Assembly: GCA_002412495.1 (NCBI GenBank) | Contig: DHVE01000128.1 | Coordinates: forward strand, 1-64,000 | Source: Betaproteobacteria bacterium UBA5216 | GTDB taxonomy: Bacteria; Pseudomonadota; Gammaproteobacteria; Burkholderiales; SG8-41 | Length of the DNA: 64,000 bases | Direction of reading: 5' to 3' | Shown: piece after piece, positions 56,547 to 64,000 of the stretch | Layout: the number at the start of each line of letters is the position of its first letter | How positions within the stretch are numbered: position 1 is the stretch's first letter | Program-made: the position numbers and the translations under genes | Notes under the pieces: generated by a model | What the model was told of the DNA's origin: nothing | What the model saw: the letters and a program-made list of their open reading frames with translations, nothing else | Database searches by the model: none

Positions 56547-56591
56547 GCTTGCCTTTGCTGAAAATTTCGAACCGCCGTCATTGTAGCGGCT

Positions 56592-57110
56592 TCATGCATT
56601 GCTGAAAGAGTCGTCCGATAGTTTCTCCCCGGCGAGCACGCGCTGCACGGCGACCACATAGTGCAGGTTTGCGCCGAGCCGCGCCTTGGCCTCGTCAATG
56701 CCAATAACCTGCGCCAAGCCGCCGTCATCGCTGATCACGTGATACAAAATCAGCGCCACCGCGTGCCGGCGCGCTTCGGCATCCCGCGCGTCCGGATGGT
56801 TCTCAAGCCATGTCAGCGCCTCATGCACACGCGCGGCGGCGCGCGAGTAACGGCTGGTGGTCAGAAAAAACGCGGCAAAAAAACCGGCTGTGCACGGGAT
56901 AACCAACAGCCAGAACAGGATGTCCGCGATGAGCGGCGGCCAACCCAGTTGTTTCGACACGGGCGGCAGCAAGATCAGCAGAAATCCCGTGGCGAGCACC
57001 GTAACGCAACCCATGCCGCGCCGGTCGCGGGGCAACGGCTCGGCGCGCAGGCGGTGCGCCTCCGCGAGGATCGCCGCGCGCTCGTTGTCATCCAGCTCGA
57101 CGATAGCCAT
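56592..57110 (-). CDS. Hypothetical membrane protein (172 aa)
   Basis: Two adjacent hydrophobic segments (about 34-48, GCVTVLATGFLLILLPP, and 60-82, ADILFWLLVIPCTAGFFAAFFL). They are flanked by an N-terminal acidic/basic helix (MAIVELDDNERAAILAEAHRLRAE) and a C-terminal soluble part rich in Ala and His. GGAGG precedes the start. No family recognised. Sits between the HpaI-like and CitE-like genes on the same strand. Confidence 0.72.
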   Translation of the reverse strand: MAIVELDDNERAAILAEAHRLRAEPLPRDRRGMGCVTVLATGFLLILLPPVSKQLGWPPLIADILFWLLVIPCTAGFFAAFFLTTSRYSRAAARVHEALTWLENHPDARDAEARRHAVALILYHVISDDGGLAQVIGIDEAKARLGANLHYVVAVQRVLAGEKLSDDSFSNA

Positions 57111-57143
57111 GGCGCCCGCCTCCGGTCAATCGCGGCAGCCCGA

Positions 57144-57932
57144 TCAGCCCAGCGCCGTGCGCAACTCGCCCGTCACGCGCGAACCTTCGGCGAGAATGAA
57201 CGCGATCTCGCTGTTGGTGGTGATAAAACGCATGCCCTTGCGGATGAATTCCACCTGGCGCGCGAGATCACGGTCGCCGCCCACCCCGGGCACCTTGCCG
57301 TATTTTTTACACGCCGCGATCACCTTTTCCAGCGCGGCGATGTGCTGCGCGCTGCCGAAACTGCCGGGCTTGCCCATCGCGGTGAGCAGATCATTCGACC
57401 CTACGTGAACGACATCGACACCCTCCACCGCACAGATGGCCTCGACGTTATCCAGGCCTTCCTGCGTTTCAATCATGCACACCACCAGCGTGTTGTCCTG
57501 CAATGCGGCAACCACATCCGGCACCGGTGTCGGCCGGTAATTCAGGATCGGGTAACCGCCGCCGACCGAGCGCGTGCCGACGGGCGGATATTTTGAACGG
57601 CGCACCGCGCGCCGCGCCTGCTCGGCGTTGTTCACATCGGGAAACACGATGCCCATCACGCCATTGTCGAGCAGCACCTGCGTTTGCTGATCGTCGCAAC
57701 TGCTGACGCGGGCGAGCGGCGCGACGCCGATGCCGTTGGCCGCCATCGCGATGTGGCCAATGGTCTCGACGTTATAAAGCGAATGCTGGCAATCGATAAA
57801 AATAAAATCGTGCCCCGTGCTTTTCGCGATGCCCGCGATGTCACCCGAACGCGCGAGACGCACGTTCATGCCGAGCGCGATTTTGTCCTGCCTGAACAGT
57901 TCCTTGATGGGATTGGGTATTGAGACCGCCAT
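57144..57932 (-). CDS. HpcH/HpaI-type aldolase
   Basis: A 262 aa class II pyruvate-aldolase-fold protein. FIFIDCQHSLYN (usually D-x-E-H, here Gln for Glu), ARVSSCDDQQTQVLLDNGVMGIVFPDV, CMIETQEGLDNVE (metal Glu) and HVGSNDLLTAMG (metal Asp) are present. Family members split 2-keto-3-deoxy or 4-hydroxy-2-oxo acids into pyruvate and an aldehyde. AAGGA precedes ATG 57932. 32 bases after the Tat-type FMN oxidase gene. Confidence 0.87.
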   Translation of the reverse strand: MAVSIPNPIKELFRQDKIALGMNVRLARSGDIAGIAKSTGHDFIFIDCQHSLYNVETIGHIAMAANGIGVAPLARVSSCDDQQTQVLLDNGVMGIVFPDVNNAEQARRAVRRSKYPPVGTRSVGGGYPILNYRPTPVPDVVAALQDNTLVVCMIETQEGLDNVEAICAVEGVDVVHVGSNDLLTAMGKPGSFGSAQHIAALEKVIAACKKYGKVPGVGGDRDLARQVEFIRKGMRFITTNSEIAFILAEGSRVTGELRTALG

Positions 57933-57964
57933 TATTTTTCCTTTAAAAACAGATATTTAACGCA

Positions 57965-59236
57965 TCAATGCTTGCGCACGTGATTGGGTGTGAGCTCCTT
58001 GATCGAACGCGCGCCGCACTGCTGCATGGCCGCGCGCGTTTCGATGCGCAGCAACTCCAGCACGCGCTCCACACCCGGCTGACCAAACGCACCCAGCCCC
58101 CACAGATACGGCCGGCCGATGCACACCGCGCGCGCGCCCATCGCCAGCGCTTTCACCACGTCGGTGCCGCGCCGGAAACCGCTGTCGATCATGACAGGCA
58201 TGCGACCTTTGACCGCCTCGACCACTTCGGGGAGCGCATCGATGGCGCCGCGGCCATTGTCTTCGCCGCGTCCACCGTGATTCGAAACAATGATGCCATC
58301 CGCACCGTGCTGCACCGCCAGCGCCGCGTCCTCGGCGGTGAGTATGCCTTTCAACACGATTTTCATTTGCGTCACGTCGCGCAGGCGCTTGATGAAATCC
58401 CACGTCATGTTGGACGACTGCATACTGGCGACCTTCGACAAATCAATGCCGTCGTAGTTGGGGCGGCGGTCGCGATTGCCGCTGGTGCCGCCACCCGAGG
58501 CGCTTTCGTGGCACTTGATGCATTCGCGCGTGTCGGTGCGCCGCATGCGGAACAGCGTTTCCTGATTGCGCCCGCCGACGCGATCCACCGTCACCGCCAC
58601 CACGTTGGAGCCAGCGGAATCGGCGCGTTTCACCAGCCCGCGCGCCACATCCCAACTGGTGGTGGCGTAGAGTTGAAACCACACCGGCGCTTCGCGCGCG
58701 GCAATGGCATCGTTGATCGAAGTGGTCGCCGCCGTTGAAAGAATCTGCAAATGATTGCCGCCCTTGGCGGCGCGCGACACCGCCATCTCGCCGTCGGGGT
58801 GATAGGCCTTGTTGCCACCAGTGGGCGCGATGCAAATCGGCGAAGCATAGGTCTGACCAAAAACCTCCATGCTCATGTCCACCTTCGACACATCGACCAT
58901 GCGGCGCGGCCGCAAATAATATTTGAGAAACGCCTCGCGGTTCGCGCGCAACACCACCTCGTCGTCAATGCCCGACGCCATGTAGCCAAAATGCGCGGGC
59001 GGCACGTTCTTGCGGCACACCAGCTCAAAATCGAAAACGTTGATCGCCTCCTTCGGGTTGGTGATGAGGCTTTGCGGCGTGAGCGATCCCCACATCAACG
59101 GATCGGGCGAGCGCGTGGTGGGCATGGCCTCCGCCGCCAGCGCGCTGGCGATATAACCCGGCGAGGCGAGCAAGGGGCTGGCGGACATCCATTTCAGAAA
59201 TTGGCGACGCTGGGCGGCAGTGTCATTCGGCAGCAT
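57965..59236 (-). CDS. Tat-signal FMN-dependent alpha-hydroxyacid oxidase/dehydrogenase with CxxCH motif
   Basis: A 423 aa FMN TIM-barrel enzyme of the lactate/glycolate oxidase family. It begins with a Tat signal (QRRQFLKWMSASPLL, cleavage near ALAAEA) and has active-site FGYMASGIDDE (Tyr), QLYATTSWD, VLKGI (Lys), VSNHGGRGEDN (His) and DSGFRRGTD (Arg). In the variable loop after TLFRMRRTDTRE it carries CIKCH (residues 239-243), a haem c-like motif followed by a Gly/Ser stretch. GGGAG precedes ATG 59236. Probably a periplasmic dehydrogenase passing electrons to the respiratory chain (inference). Confidence 0.88.
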   Translation of the reverse strand: MLPNDTAAQRRQFLKWMSASPLLASPGYIASALAAEAMPTTRSPDPLMWGSLTPQSLITNPKEAINVFDFELVCRKNVPPAHFGYMASGIDDEVVLRANREAFLKYYLRPRRMVDVSKVDMSMEVFGQTYASPICIAPTGGNKAYHPDGEMAVSRAAKGGNHLQILSTAATTSINDAIAAREAPVWFQLYATTSWDVARGLVKRADSAGSNVVAVTVDRVGGRNQETLFRMRRTDTRECIKCHESASGGGTSGNRDRRPNYDGIDLSKVASMQSSNMTWDFIKRLRDVTQMKIVLKGILTAEDAALAVQHGADGIIVSNHGGRGEDNGRGAIDALPEVVEAVKGRMPVMIDSGFRRGTDVVKALAMGARAVCIGRPYLWGLGAFGQPGVERVLELLRIETRAAMQQCGARSIKELTPNHVRKH

Positions 59237-59363
59237 GTGGAGTCTCCCTAGTGTTGTTGTGGGACAGAGATTCCGCCTGTCGCGCGATGGCGTCAAGCAC
59301 TCGCGCGCGCAAACGCACGTGAGGTGAAACTGGCAAAATCACGGCCTCAAACGAGGAATCCAC

Positions 59364-60392
59364 ATGAACAAAAAAATCGCAGTGCTGGGTTGCGGCGCCA
59401 TCGGCAGCAGCGTCAGTGCTGATCTCACCAAAGCCGGACTGGACATTACCGTCATCGATCAATGGCCGGCGCAGGTCGAAAAAATCCGCACGGACGGGTT
59501 GGAAGTCACCATGCCCGACGGCGTGGTGAAAACGCCGATACGCGCGCTGCACCTGTGCGAGCTGTCGTCGGCCAGGCTCGAATTCGACATCGTATTCATG
59601 TGCGTGAAGTCGAATGACCACCGGTGGCTGGCGGAATTCATCAAGCCGTACCTCAAGGACAACGGCGTGTTCGTCGCCATCCAGAACGGATTCAACGAAG
59701 ACTCGCTCGCCTCCATCATCGGCAAGCAGCGTCTGATCGGCTGCGTGGTCGAGCTGTCGGCGGAAATCTTCAATCCCGGTTTCGTGAAGCGCAACACCAC
59801 GCACAAGACCACCTGGTTCTCGGTGGGCGAGCACGACGGCTTTCTCACCGAACGCGTGAAAGAAATCCAGTCCATACTGAATCACGTGGGCCGCTGCGAC
59901 ATCACCGGCACCATTCAGAGCGCCAAGTGGACCAAGCTTATCGCCAATAGCATGACCATGGGCCCGTTCGGGCTGCTGGGGTTGGGCAACTCCGACGCCG
60001 CGCACCTGCCCGGCATGTTTGATTTGTCAGTACAGCTCGGCAAGGAATCGGCGGCGGTCGGCGAAGCGATGGGGCTGCGCATGGAGCCGATTTTCGGATT
60101 GCGCGCCGACGAATTCGCGGGCACCACCGAGGAAAACATTGTCACCGCGATGAAAACACTGCTCGGACACGTCAGCCGCGGTCGCACCGCGCCGATTCAC
60201 GATCACATGAAAGGTCGCGTAAGCGAGATGGCGTTCATCAGCGGTTTGGTCGCACGCAAGGGCAAGGAACTGGGCATCGACGTAACGTGCAACGCGGCGG
60301 TGGCGGAGATCGACCGGCAAATCAATCGCGGCGAAATTGATATGAAGGCGGAAAATTTCGAGTTACTGAAATCGATGGTTGCAAAATCATAG
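59364..60392 (+). CDS. Ketopantoate-reductase-like (PanE/ApbA family) oxidoreductase
   Basis: A 342 aa NAD(P)-dependent reductase: KIAVLGCGAIGSSVSADL (Rossmann), MCVKSNDHRW, AIQNGFNED (Asn), SAKWTKLIANS (catalytic Lys) and a helical C-domain. Family members reduce 2-oxo acids such as ketopantoate. In this context it may interconvert a 2-oxo and a 2-hydroxy acid with the neighbouring FMN oxidases (inference). GAGGA precedes ATG. Flanked by oppositely oriented FMN oxidase genes. Confidence 0.88.
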   Translation: MNKKIAVLGCGAIGSSVSADLTKAGLDITVIDQWPAQVEKIRTDGLEVTMPDGVVKTPIRALHLCELSSARLEFDIVFMCVKSNDHRWLAEFIKPYLKDNGVFVAIQNGFNEDSLASIIGKQRLIGCVVELSAEIFNPGFVKRNTTHKTTWFSVGEHDGFLTERVKEIQSILNHVGRCDITGTIQSAKWTKLIANSMTMGPFGLLGLGNSDAAHLPGMFDLSVQLGKESAAVGEAMGLRMEPIFGLRADEFAGTTEENIVTAMKTLLGHVSRGRTAPIHDHMKGRVSEMAFISGLVARKGKELGIDVTCNAAVAEIDRQINRGEIDMKAENFELLKSMVAKS

Positions 60393-60448
60393 ATCCACCT
60401 CGGGGTGCTTGGCGCGCCCCGCATCCCCATCCCGCGCCCGCTACGCGC

Positions 60449-61630
60449 TTACGCGGCCAGCCGCACCTGCGGCAAAATGACATGCTGGCGCCCGATCTCC
60501 GACACCCGGTTGCACGACACGTTCGCCATGCCGCGGCTAATTTCGCCGCGATATAATTCCAGCGCCCGTGCCGCGCCGTCATAACCGGCGGCCGCCGTGC
60601 CATACAAGGTGCTGCGTCCTATGAGCACCATTTTTGCGCCCAGCGCGAGCGCCTTCACCACGTCGCTGCCGCGGCGCACACCGCTGTCGAAAACGATAGT
60701 GGTGCGATCCCCCACGGCCTTGACGATCTCCGGCAGCACTTCGATGGGCGCGGGCGCGGCGTCGCAATTGCGGCCGCCGTGATTCGAAACGATGATGCCA
60801 TCGGCGCCCAGCTCAACAGATTTGGAGGCGTCATCCGGATGCAGTAGCCCCTTCACCAGCAGCTTGCCCGGCCAGATGTCGCGCAGCGCTTTCAGATCAT
60901 CCCAACTCAGCGAGTCGCTGCGGGTTTCCTTGGTGCCGCCATAGGCGGTGGTAATTTTGCCTTTTAATTCGTCAGGAAAATTCACCCGCTGCGGCATGCC
61001 GCCATTGGCGATGTAACGCCCGAGCACGCCGTACATCCAGCGCGGATGCATGAGCACGTCAAGGGTGTTTTTGCGGTTGTATTTGAACGGCACTGAAAAA
61101 CCGTTGCGCTTGTTGTATTCACGATTGCCGGCCACCGCGCCGTCCACCGTGACCAACAGCGCTTCAAATCCGGCGGCCGATGCGCGCTTGACCAGTTGAT
61201 GCGACAGCTTGCGGTCGGCCCACATGTAAAGCTGCATCCACAGCGTGCCACCGACTTCGCCGGCGATTTCCTCCATGCTGGTGATCGAGCCGGTGGCCAG
61301 TGAAAACGGCACGCCTGCGTCGCGGGCGGCGCGAGCGAGCGCGAGCTCGCCCTTGTACCACATCATGCCCGCCGCGCCGGTGGGCGCGATGCCGATGGGC
61401 ATTTTGTGTTCCTTGCCGTAGATCGTGGTGTCGAGCTTGCGGCCCGACACATCCACCAGCATGCGCGGACTGAATTGAATGCGCTCGAACGCCTCGCGAT
61501 TATTGCGCAACGCCACTTCCTCTTCGGTGCCGCGATCGACAAACTCAAACAGCCATTTCGGCAGGCGCCGTTTGGCCATGTCCCGCAGATCAAAAATATT
61601 GTGCGCGTCTTCTATGTTCGGAAAAATCAT
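60449..61630 (-). CDS. Cytoplasmic FMN-dependent alpha-hydroxyacid oxidase/dehydrogenase
   Basis: A 393 aa FMN enzyme without signal peptide. IGIAPTGAAGMMW, LATGSITSMEE, WMQLYMWADR, LLVKGLLHPDD (Lys), IVSNHGGRNCD (His) and FDSGVRRGSD (Arg) are intact. At the position of the first active-site Tyr the sequence reads FEFVDRGTEEE instead of the common F-Y-G-A form, so substrate handling may differ from lactate oxidase. GGGAG precedes ATG. Confidence 0.9.
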   Translation of the reverse strand: MIFPNIEDAHNIFDLRDMAKRRLPKWLFEFVDRGTEEEVALRNNREAFERIQFSPRMLVDVSGRKLDTTIYGKEHKMPIGIAPTGAAGMMWYKGELALARAARDAGVPFSLATGSITSMEEIAGEVGGTLWMQLYMWADRKLSHQLVKRASAAGFEALLVTVDGAVAGNREYNKRNGFSVPFKYNRKNTLDVLMHPRWMYGVLGRYIANGGMPQRVNFPDELKGKITTAYGGTKETRSDSLSWDDLKALRDIWPGKLLVKGLLHPDDASKSVELGADGIIVSNHGGRNCDAAPAPIEVLPEIVKAVGDRTTIVFDSGVRRGSDVVKALALGAKMVLIGRSTLYGTAAAGYDGAARALELYRGEISRGMANVSCNRVSEIGRQHVILPQVRLAA

Positions 61631-61740
61631 TCTGGCTCCCTTTTGGTTTTGTCGTTTTTCGTACCGTGTTTATTGCGGGCGGCATGGTTAGCCAGACGGC
61701 GGTGTACAACCCGTCGCGCCCATCCCGCCTACGCTACCCT

Positions 61741-62715
61741 TTAATCAAACTGTATCTTCGCCTCGCGTATCACCTTGGCCCAGCGAGTGACTTCGCTGCG
61801 GATGTATTCTCCAAACTCCGCGGGCGTGGCGGACACCGTGGCATCAATACCCACCCCCGCGAGGCGTTGCTTCACATCGTTCATCTGCATTCCCGCCACC
61901 AGATCCTTGTGCAGCCGCGTGATGATATCAGCGCGCACGCCCGCCGGCGTGGACACGCCATACCATGTGGTGAGTTGCAACTCCGGCATGCCGGCCTCGA
62001 TGCTGGTGGGCAACTGCGGCAATTGCGGCACGCGTTTCTTGTCGAGCACGGCCAGGCCGCGCAGCCGGCCCGCCTGGATGAACGGTATTGTCGCGGGCAC
62101 GGTGACCACCACCATGTCGGATTCACCGGACAAGATATTCGTCAGCGCAATGCTTGCCCCCTTGTACGGCACGTGCACCATCTTGATGTTATTGAGCGAT
62201 GCAAAAAGTTCGCTCGCCAGATGATTTGACGACCCCACGCCGCCGGAGCCAAAGGTCAGTTTGCCGGGCGTACGGCGGCCAAGCGCGGCGAGTTCCTTCA
62301 ACGTTTTTACCGGCAGCGAGGGATGCACCACGATCAGATTGGGAACGGTCGCGGCCAGCGATACCGGCGTGAAGTCCTTCACCGGATCGTATTTGAGATT
62401 CTTGTACATGCTGGTGTTGGTGGCGTGCGACGCGCTCAGAATGACCAGCGTGTAACCATCCGGCGGCGTGCGGGCGGCAATTTCCGCGCCGATGTTGCCG
62501 CCACTGCCGGGGCGATAGTCCACCACCACCGGCTGGCCGAGCGACTCGGCGAGTTTTTCGGACAGCATATGCGCTAAAATCTGCGACGCGCCGGTGGGAA
62601 ACGGCGCGATCAGGCGCAGGGGTTTTACGGGGTAAGCCTGGGCCTGTGTGAATTGCGGCAACAGCCATGCCGCCACGGCAAGAAATCCACATACATATCC
62701 ACGAACAAAATTCAT
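61741..62715 (-). CDS. Bug/TctC-type periplasmic receptor
   Basis: A 324 aa receptor: signal peptide MNFVRGYVCGFLAVAAWLLP ending QFTQAQA, YPVKPLRLIAPFPTGASQILAHMLSEKL, VDYRPGSGGNIGAE, TPPDGYTLVIL and HVPYKGASIA. GAGAGG precedes ATG. Same strand and 110 bases upstream of the FMN oxidase gene, so possibly in one transcript with it; a 2-hydroxy acid ligand is a reasonable guess only. Confidence 0.92.
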   Translation of the reverse strand: MNFVRGYVCGFLAVAAWLLPQFTQAQAYPVKPLRLIAPFPTGASQILAHMLSEKLAESLGQPVVVDYRPGSGGNIGAEIAARTPPDGYTLVILSASHATNTSMYKNLKYDPVKDFTPVSLAATVPNLIVVHPSLPVKTLKELAALGRRTPGKLTFGSGGVGSSNHLASELFASLNNIKMVHVPYKGASIALTNILSGESDMVVVTVPATIPFIQAGRLRGLAVLDKKRVPQLPQLPTSIEAGMPELQLTTWYGVSTPAGVRADIITRLHKDLVAGMQMNDVKQRLAGVGIDATVSATPAEFGEYIRSEVTRWAKVIREAKIQFD

Positions 62716-62796
62716 TGTGCCTCTCTGGGTTCCGGGTTACTTCCCAGTTGAGTTTGCACCGCCCGCCATCGATTTGCAACGCATGATAACCACACC

Positions 62797-63807
62797 ATGA
62801 TTCGCGCCGCCATCGTTGGTCTGGGCGCCTGGGGCAAAACCCTGGTCGATTCAGTACACGGCAAAACCGACGACCTGCATTTCACCACGGCGTGCACGCG
62901 CACGCCCGCAAATGTTGAAGCCTATTGCGGCGAGCGCGGCATCCATCTTGCGACCAGCTACGACGCCGTTCTCGCCGACAAGACCCTTGATGCCGTGGTG
63001 CTCGCCACGCCCAATTCGCTGCACGAAATGCAGATTACGCAGGCCGCCGCCGCGGGCAAGCACGTGTACGTCGAGAAACCGTTCACGCTCACCCTCGCCA
63101 GCGCGCGCACCGCCGTGGATGCGATTACGCGCGCGCGGGTCACGCTCGCGGTGGGGCTGAATCGCCGCTTTCATCCGAACATGATCGAACTCGCGCGCCG
63201 GGCACGTGACGGCACGCTGGGTACCATTGGCACGATCAACGCGGAACTCACCGCCGCCACCGGCTTTCATCGCCCCGGCACGTCGTGGCGCGTGAATGCC
63301 ACCGAAGAACCCGCCGGCGCAATGGTGTCGATCGGCGTGCATCTGGTGGATGCCATGATGCACATAGCGGGCCGCGTGCGCGAGGTGGTTTGCGTGGCCG
63401 CGAATCGCGGCGGCCCGCATGGCGACGACACCACGCACCTGATGCTGCAATTTGATTCGGGCGTCACCGGGTTGATTTATTGTTCGGTGGCCGCGGCGCG
63501 CAACCACCGCATAGCGGTGTACGGCACGAAAGGATTTGCCGAGGTGCTGAAGCCGCAGATGGACACTTTTCGCTTTATTCCCGTTGTCGAGGGCCATGCC
63601 AGCCATCTCGCGCGCATCCCGGAACCCGAAGTGATCGAGGTGCCGGGCTTTAACTACGTCGGCCAGTCGCTGAAGACATTTGCACACTGCATTCGCGACG
63701 GCTTGCCCTATCCGATCTCCACGACCGACATCCTGCACGGGGTGGCGGTGCTGGAAGCCGCCATACGATCCGCGGCGACGAAAAAACCCGTCCAAGTCAC
63801 GGACTGA
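62797..63807 (+). CDS. Gfo/Idh/MocA-family oxidoreductase
   Basis: A 336 aa NAD(P)-dependent dehydrogenase: AAIVGLGAWGKTL (Rossmann), ATPNSLHEMQITQAAAAGKHVYVEKPF (the EKP motif) and GAMVSIGVHLVDAMMHIAG (catalytic His/Asp region). The family oxidises sugars, inositol and related polyols. No clear Shine-Dalgarno. Divergent from the Bug at 61,741, upstream of an acyl-CoA dehydrogenase. Substrate unknown. Confidence 0.9.
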   Translation: MIRAAIVGLGAWGKTLVDSVHGKTDDLHFTTACTRTPANVEAYCGERGIHLATSYDAVLADKTLDAVVLATPNSLHEMQITQAAAAGKHVYVEKPFTLTLASARTAVDAITRARVTLAVGLNRRFHPNMIELARRARDGTLGTIGTINAELTAATGFHRPGTSWRVNATEEPAGAMVSIGVHLVDAMMHIAGRVREVVCVAANRGGPHGDDTTHLMLQFDSGVTGLIYCSVAAARNHRIAVYGTKGFAEVLKPQMDTFRFIPVVEGHASHLARIPEPEVIEVPGFNYVGQSLKTFAHCIRDGLPYPISTTDILHGVAVLEAAIRSAATKKPVQVTD

Positions 63808-63867
63808 AACCGCAGCACAGGCGCGTACTTTGCTAGACTGCACGGCACATTTTCAAGGAAGCTACTC

Positions 63868-64000
63868 ATGGATTTCGCACTCAACGAAGAACAATCCCGC
63901 TGGCAAAACGAAGCGCGCCATTTTGCCAAAGAGGTGCTGCTGCCCGCATCGCTGAAGCGCGACCAGATCGAAGGCGGTCGCGAACCGTGGGATTGGGAGA
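63868..64000 (+). CDS. Acyl-CoA dehydrogenase-like protein (5' end only)
   Basis: Only 44 codons before the window ends: MDFALNEEQSRWQNEARHFAKE then VLLPASLKRDQ. This is the typical N-terminal helix of acyl-CoA dehydrogenases. AAGGA precedes ATG 63868. Identification rests on a short fragment. Confidence 0.7.
   Translation, partial: MDFALNEEQSRWQNEARHFAKEVLLPASLKRDQIEGGREPWDWE

Noticed and set aside
59223..60005. 260-codon minus-strand frame
   Set aside because: Shadow of the ketopantoate-reductase-like gene, which has Rossmann and catalytic motifs on the plus strand.
62851..63843. 330-codon minus-strand frame
   Set aside because: Antisense to the Gfo/Idh/MocA gene; His/Arg-rich with no recognisable domain.

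Overview
The window (about 60 % G+C) looks like a betaproteobacterial chromosome, most likely Burkholderiales-related. Three things point there: the dcw cluster followed by lpxC, a DUF721/DciA gene, an M23 peptidase and secA; a class A RNase P RNA; and many Bug/TctC-type periplasmic receptors. I see no phage, plasmid or CRISPR signature.

Left part (1-25,100): secA (3' end cut by the window edge), an M23 peptidase, a divergent DUF721 gene and lpxC. A Bug / alpha-beta hydrolase / SGNH hydrolase unit sits between lpxC and ftsZ. Then comes the complete dcw cluster on the minus strand, transcribed mraZ-rsmH-ftsL-ftsI-murE-murF-mraY-murD-ftsW-murG-murC-murB-ddl-ftsQ-ftsA-ftsZ. It is bounded by a promoter with a three-repeat MraZ operator (25,052-25,108) and a strong terminator after ftsZ (7,011-7,051). 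A duplicated ddl 5' end forms a 50-codon bridging ORF between murB and ddl.

Middle (25,400-41,000): a decayed RAYT-type transposase, rnpB, chaC, pyrC, and rsmI divergent from lpoA-like/yraN/diaA/dolP (the yraL-yraMNOP arrangement of enterobacteria). These are followed by an hldE-C/rfaE2-type nucleotidyltransferase, a SPOR protein, coaX and birA. Next is a block with a Bug gene, a Bug pseudogene, a Sel1-repeat protein, a NarL-type response regulator, two small membrane proteins and a hybrid histidine kinase. The two intergenic regions of this block share a bipartite DNA element, suggesting a local two-component regulon.

Right part (41,000-64,000): accessory carboxylic-acid catabolism. A minus-strand operon (49,106 down to 40,965) encodes a beta-hydroxyacid dehydrogenase, a TauD-type dioxygenase, a Bug receptor, two aconitase-family subunits (LeuC/LeuD-like), an HMG-CoA-lyase-like enzyme, a CaiB-type CoA-transferase and another Bug receptor. 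A second block holds three CitE-like proteins, an amidohydrolase, an HpaI-type aldolase, two FMN-dependent hydroxyacid oxidases (one with a Tat signal and a CxxCH motif), a ketopantoate-reductase-like enzyme, a Gfo/Idh/MocA oxidoreductase and the start of an acyl-CoA dehydrogenase. Eight intact Bug receptors and one remnant lie in 64 kb with no TctA/TctB membrane partners, so uptake must rely on components elsewhere or the receptors have sensing roles.
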